Source: Bacteroidota bacterium (GTDB lineage: Bacteria; Bacteroidota; Bacteroidia; Chitinophagales; Saprospiraceae). From it: 64,000 bases of DNA. Shown here one piece after another: positions 60,767-64,000 of the stretch. The position numbers and the translations under genes were made by a program. The notes below the pieces were generated by a model, which was not told the DNA's origin, made no database searches, and worked only from the letters and a program-made list of their open reading frames with translations. Every line of letters begins with the position of its first letter. Position 1 is the first letter of the stretch. The stretch covers positions 1 to 64,000 of the forward strand of contig JAAEZH010000026.1 of NCBI GenBank assembly GCA_018222965.1, written 5' to 3'.

Positions 60767-62425
60767 GTCCCCGGCTTTTATCAATTTCCCCGTGTATTGA
60801 TTCCCCTCAGAATCGGTGATCTGATATAAGTACAATCCATCCGAAACAGGCAGATTTATTTCCGCTTCCGCGAATGGCGGCAGGGTCTTCTCCAGTACAA
60901 TTTTCCCGGTCTGATCCATTAGCCTGAATTGGGATTCGCCCAAGTTAAAGGATTCCGGAAAGGAAATTTGAATTTTGTCCTGGGCGGGATTCGGACTTAC
61001 TTTCACAAGTCCGGAGTTGGTTATTTCTTTTACAGGTGTAGCAATGTCTACACCTACTGAATCAAGTGTATACATTAGTATCAGGACCATCATTTCATCA
61101 TCTGACGTTGGTCCAAACCACACCGGTTCCGGGCCATCATTTATCCAGGTGGCCTCATGAACTATGCCGTTAAATATCCCAAACTGCTGTGGTCGAAGGG
61201 GTTCGAAATAACGAGGCGGTATGTGCTGATAATCGAAATAGGGTGAAGCACATCCGGGAATACCTTCGGCGCAAGCCCCATCATAAATAAGTTCAATCTT
61301 TTGTCCGTTTTGCCATTCCCAGGCCTTGTAACTGGTACCGTACTTATGGGTATGCCCCATGATGTTCCAGAGGTAAACCGTTCCCCCGTTCGCCGGGTGA
61401 ATGATTTGGTCGTGCACAATTTCATTTCCGTTGTTGGGAATGTAAATATCTCCGTTTACCAGGAGATCCGAATACATCTGCTGAGAAGCTGAGCCTGCTG
61501 GCTGGGTGTACACATTGATATAAACTTCAGCCTGATACACCAATCCGGCAGAATAATTGATATAATGCGAGTTCAGATCCAGCACCATGTCATCCGGCCA
61601 CTGAAAAGCTGTTCCTTCCGGGAGCTTCAAATCGGTTGCCTCCTGAATTGCCGTAACCAGACCAATATCCTGGTGTAAGGCATCATATCGCAAACCATCC
61701 GGCACATTATTAGAGGCTGCAGGGCTTGTAAAGTTGTAAATAATAAAGTGGTGAGAATAACCAGATAACTGCATATCAATCTGGTTTACATCAACTTCCG
61801 CCGGGAGATCGAGGGCATATTTCTGGAAAAACTCAAGCTCATCTCCCGGTTCACCGGCCGGACTCAGATAAAAAGGTCCCATTTTTATTTGGAAGCCTTC
61901 TCCTGGTTCAGGAGCTTCAGGGGCTTCCGGAAAACTGGCGAGGCCCTGTCCGTCGTAATACATTTGGATGTGATCCTCGTTTACATGTTGCCCGCTAAAG
62001 GTCGCTCCAAATAAAATCCATTGGCGGATCATTTCCCGCTCCACATCATTCATCAATGGCCCTCCATAGGCCGGCATAGATTGCCCCATATCGGGATCCA
62101 GTGAAATGGTTGATTCCAGTCCGTTATTTACTTTATGGAAAACAAAACTCTTGTCGGGTCGGCCAGGGTGAATATAATCCAGACCGGCAGAAGCGGCATT
62201 TGAGTTTGCAGGAATTACTCCGACCAAATTATTGTAAACGTCCTGCATTCGGGCGTTCTGGTCGGCACCGCTTCCTTCAAGATCCAATCCCTGTTCGGGG
62301 TCGGCATTGCTATGGCATTGCACACATTTTTCCTGTAGAATCTCGTAAACCCTGGCATAGGTGCTTTGAGCCTGAAGGTTTGGTAAAATTAGACACGCAA
62401 GGAGGGCAGTAAAGAGGATTCTCAT
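60761..62425 (-). CDS. c-type cytochrome fused to a PHM-like copper monooxygenase fold with T9SS domain
   Basis: A 554-residue secreted protein. Signal peptide (LFTALLACLILPNLQAQ), then a small cytochrome c region with haem motif CVQCH (34-38) and distal Met in MGQSMPAYGG (about 113-122), then a domain resembling peptidylglycine hydroxylating monooxygenase: HH 225-226 (SGYSHHFIIY), His287 (NSHYIN), HTH 358-360 (MGHTHKYG) and the copper Met in DDEMMVL (445/446). The last 80 residues are a T9SS type A sorting domain (ISFPESFNLGESQFRLMDQTGKIVLEK). The combination implies a surface or extracellular redox enzyme; its substrate is unknown. Confidence 0.88.
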   Translation of the reverse strand: MRILFTALLACLILPNLQAQSTYARVYEILQEKCVQCHSNADPEQGLDLEGSGADQNARMQDVYNNLVGVIPANSNAASAGLDYIHPGRPDKSFVFHKVNNGLESTISLDPDMGQSMPAYGGPLMNDVEREMIRQWILFGATFSGQHVNEDHIQMYYDGQGLASFPEAPEAPEPGEGFQIKMGPFYLSPAGEPGDELEFFQKYALDLPAEVDVNQIDMQLSGYSHHFIIYNFTSPAASNNVPDGLRYDALHQDIGLVTAIQEATDLKLPEGTAFQWPDDMVLDLNSHYINYSAGLVYQAEVYINVYTQPAGSASQQMYSDLLVNGDIYIPNNGNEIVHDQIIHPANGGTVYLWNIMGHTHKYGTSYKAWEWQNGQKIELIYDGACAEGIPGCASPYFDYQHIPPRYFEPLRPQQFGIFNGIVHEATWINDGPEPVWFGPTSDDEMMVLILMYTLDSVGVDIATPVKEITNSGLVKVSPNPAQDKIQISFPESFNLGESQFRLMDQTGKIVLEKTLPPFAEAEINLPVSDGLYLYQITDSEGNQYTGKLIKAGDL

Positions 62426-62665
62426 GATCCATTGGATTGATCACCGGTCAGGGCTAAGTGCTCCATCTAACCGAATGGGGTTATTCAAAATTATCATGGA
62501 AGATAATACGATTGTTTTTTTCAAGCAAAAACAGACTCGACTTTGACGAAATATGTCAACAATACTATTCGACCCGGGAAATGGAATGAGGTTTAATGCA
62601 GAGCAAGCATAGATTGGAATAAACGCGAGGGGCGATTTGGGTGGCAGGTGTTTTAGCGCTCCTTC

Positions 62666-63088
62666 TTATTCTTTGTGCTTTTCCAGGTATTCGGAAACGA
62701 TTTGGCTGATGATGTCTTTCAGGTATTGATTTTCTTCCCGGGCGATGGATTTCAGCTTTTCCAGTTTTTCCTTATCGAAAAGAAAGGTAACCCGTTTACG
62801 TGCGCCGTAATCAACGGCTAGCCTGGAGTTTTCCATCGTGTTTCTTACCAGAGAATCAAGCCCCGATTTAGGTCGTGGCTTTCGCCGGGTACGGTCTCTT
62901 TTGACACCTTCATCGAATGCTTCCTGAAACAGCGCATCCAGACCGGAGAGCTTTTTTACCGGCTTTTTGGTTTCTTTATTTCCTTTCTCTCGAACACGTA
63001 CTTCAGGCTTTTCGGGTTCCGAAAATGCATCGGGGCCGAGACCTTCGAAGAGGTTTTCCATATTTGAGAGAAAGTTCTTTTTGCTCAT
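62666..63088 (-). CDS. Ribbon-helix-helix partition-type protein
   Basis: A 140-residue protein with no hit to a named family known to me. The C-terminal 45 residues match a ribbon-helix-helix domain (KRVTFLFDKEKLEKLKSIAREENQYLKDIISQIVSEYL). The N-terminal part is low complexity and basic, with two copies of a short S-G-L-D motif (KKLSGLDALFQEAF and PKSGLDSLVRNTM) that could bind ParA. It begins 24 bases after the ParA gene on the same strand, so the pair looks like a ParA plus RHH centromere-binding protein module. Confidence 0.8.
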   Translation of the reverse strand: MSKKNFLSNMENLFEGLGPDAFSEPEKPEVRVREKGNKETKKPVKKLSGLDALFQEAFDEGVKRDRTRRKPRPKSGLDSLVRNTMENSRLAVDYGARKRVTFLFDKEKLEKLKSIAREENQYLKDIISQIVSEYLEKHKE

Positions 63089-63112
63089 TGTATGACCGGG
63101 AATGTCAATAAA

Positions 63113-63883
63113 TCAACCAGTTATGCCTTCCATTCGTTCGATTCGGGCTAATATTTCTTCCGAAAGGGCTTTATAATCTTCAGCACCCGAGCTATTGGCT
63201 TTGTAGGCGAAAATGTCTTGCCCTTTGGAAGGGGCTTCTGCCAATGCCACATTATCCCTGATCCTGGTTTGGAATACCAGGTCACCAAAATAGCGTTCGA
63301 TAGTAGCGACAACATCATTGTTGAGCACCTTACGGGCATCATACATTGTTGCAATAACGCCCCCAATTTGCAATTTCTTATTCAGGCGGAACCGTACCTT
63401 GTCGATCACTTGTTTGATCTTGGTGAGCCCCTGTACGGCCAAAAACTCCGTTTGAAGCGGAATGAGCACCACATTGCTACTGGTAAGTGCATTAAGGGTA
63501 AGCAGTCCTAAGGAAGGCGGGCAATCGATCAAAATAAAATCGTAGTCTTCAATGACTGTTTCAAATAGTTCGCGGAGGATAAACTCCCGACCTGCTTCAT
63601 TGATCAATTCCATTTCTGCCCCCGAAAGGTCAAGTGTAGATATTACCACATCCAATCCGGGCTTGATGGTTACCGGGTTCAATTCGGCTTCCCCTCGCAA
63701 AGCTTCGTAAATGGTATCCTTTACCCTTGGTGCCCCTAATGCTAAAGACAGGTTTGCCTGTGGATCCAGGTCTACCAATAATACGCGCTTTCCGAGCTCG
63801 ACCAATCCGGCTCCAATATTAATAGTGCTGGTTGTTTTTCCAACACCTCCCTTGTGGTTTAATAATGATACGACTAATCCCAT
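63113..63883 (-). CDS. parA: ParA-family ATPase
   Basis: Walker-type ATPase that moves DNA or other cargo on the nucleoid. From the ATG at 63883 it is 256 residues; the frame continues upstream but that stretch is not family-like. Deviant Walker A is KGGVGKTT (11-18), then LVDLDPQANLSLALG and LIDCPPSLGLLTLNALTSSNVVLIPLQTEFLAVQGL. It resembles the Soj/ParA group. The partner 24 bases downstream is an RHH protein, not a ParB, which makes it resemble plasmid-type partition systems or orphan ParA proteins. Confidence 0.92.
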   Translation of the reverse strand: MGLVVSLLNHKGGVGKTTSTINIGAGLVELGKRVLLVDLDPQANLSLALGAPRVKDTIYEALRGEAELNPVTIKPGLDVVISTLDLSGAEMELINEAGREFILRELFETVIEDYDFILIDCPPSLGLLTLNALTSSNVVLIPLQTEFLAVQGLTKIKQVIDKVRFRLNKKLQIGGVIATMYDARKVLNNDVVATIERYFGDLVFQTRIRDNVALAEAPSKGQDIFAYKANSSGAEDYKALSEEILARIERMEGITG

Positions 63884-64000
63884 TTCAATAATTCTCCTGT
63901 TGCAAGGCCGAAAGGTAATGATTTTTACCATTGGCTGCTCTTCCTTTGCCCGCAAAATTCCCAAACCGTTTCGACCTAGAATAAAAAACAAAACTCCCGG

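Overview
The window is a stretch of ordinary-looking chromosome from a member of the Bacteroidota, most likely Saprospiria or a close relative. The evidence is the combination of type IX secretion (T9SS) parts and C-terminal T9SS sorting domains, Bacteroidota-restricted families (DUF4270, DUF4290, DUF4286, DUF2480, DUF5723, DUF6427), a membrane Na+-pumping NADH dehydrogenase, ParC-type topoisomerase with the Bacteroidota N-terminus, and AT-rich -7 boxes of the Bacteroidota TAnnTTTG kind. Assignment below phylum level is inference. I see no phage, insertion sequence, CRISPR array, rRNA or tRNA.

Layout. 1-5.5 kb: a four-helix-bundle (23S-IVP) protein, hppD, a DUF547 protein, an ECF sigma factor with a membrane-spanning partner, then 0.7 kb of repeats. 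5.5-11.4 kb: parC, an HD-domain protein fused to a Pycsar-type membrane effector domain (no cyclase nearby), ferritin and an FMN alpha-hydroxyacid oxidase. 11.4-20.6 kb: panC-panD-flippase operon divergent from a GT5-like protein, DUF4270, glmS, DUF4290, murA and DUF4286 (pantothenate plus cell-envelope precursor genes). 20.8-33.5 kb: acyl-CoA dehydrogenase, S2P protease, OmpH, DUF5723, DgkA, a degenerate EEP protein, a lamin-tail surface protein, asd, a coiled-coil protein and a polyprenyl synthase. 33.5-37.6 kb: a noncoding gap, then a small unknown protein, a membrane protein, a histidine kinase/response regulator pair and DUF6427. 37.8-46.1 kb: DsbD with a doubled N-terminal domain, lytic transglycosylase, an ELWxxDGT-repeat T9SS cargo, DUF2480-scpB-membrane protein. 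46.4-52.9 kb: nqrA-F in one operon. 53-58.8 kb: pnuC, DUF1573, a PorE-like OmpA protein, PorP/SprF and a GT9 glycosyltransferase. 59-64 kb: a Cys/Ala-rich secreted protein, NUDIX, SDR, a cytochrome c-copper monooxygenase-like T9SS cargo, and a ParA/ribbon-helix-helix pair.

The most striking things not explained by the genes are: (1) a short palindromic word, TTCGCCGAA, with a sister word GCTTCCGCGAA, seen 12 and 5 times, in all three reading frames, on both strands, and several times beside terminators, which looks like DNA-level selection (uptake-signal-like or iterated-palindrome-like); (2) the orphan HD-Pycsar membrane effector fusion; (3) an NqrA with an extra N-terminal membrane hairpin; (4) a MurA whose active-site Cys is Asp; (5) a DsbD with two copies of its redox N-terminal domain; (6) an EEP-family protein that has lost key catalytic residues.

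All reading is by eye. Family names rest on recognised motifs and remembered family architecture, not on searches. Motif counts are minimum counts made by eye.
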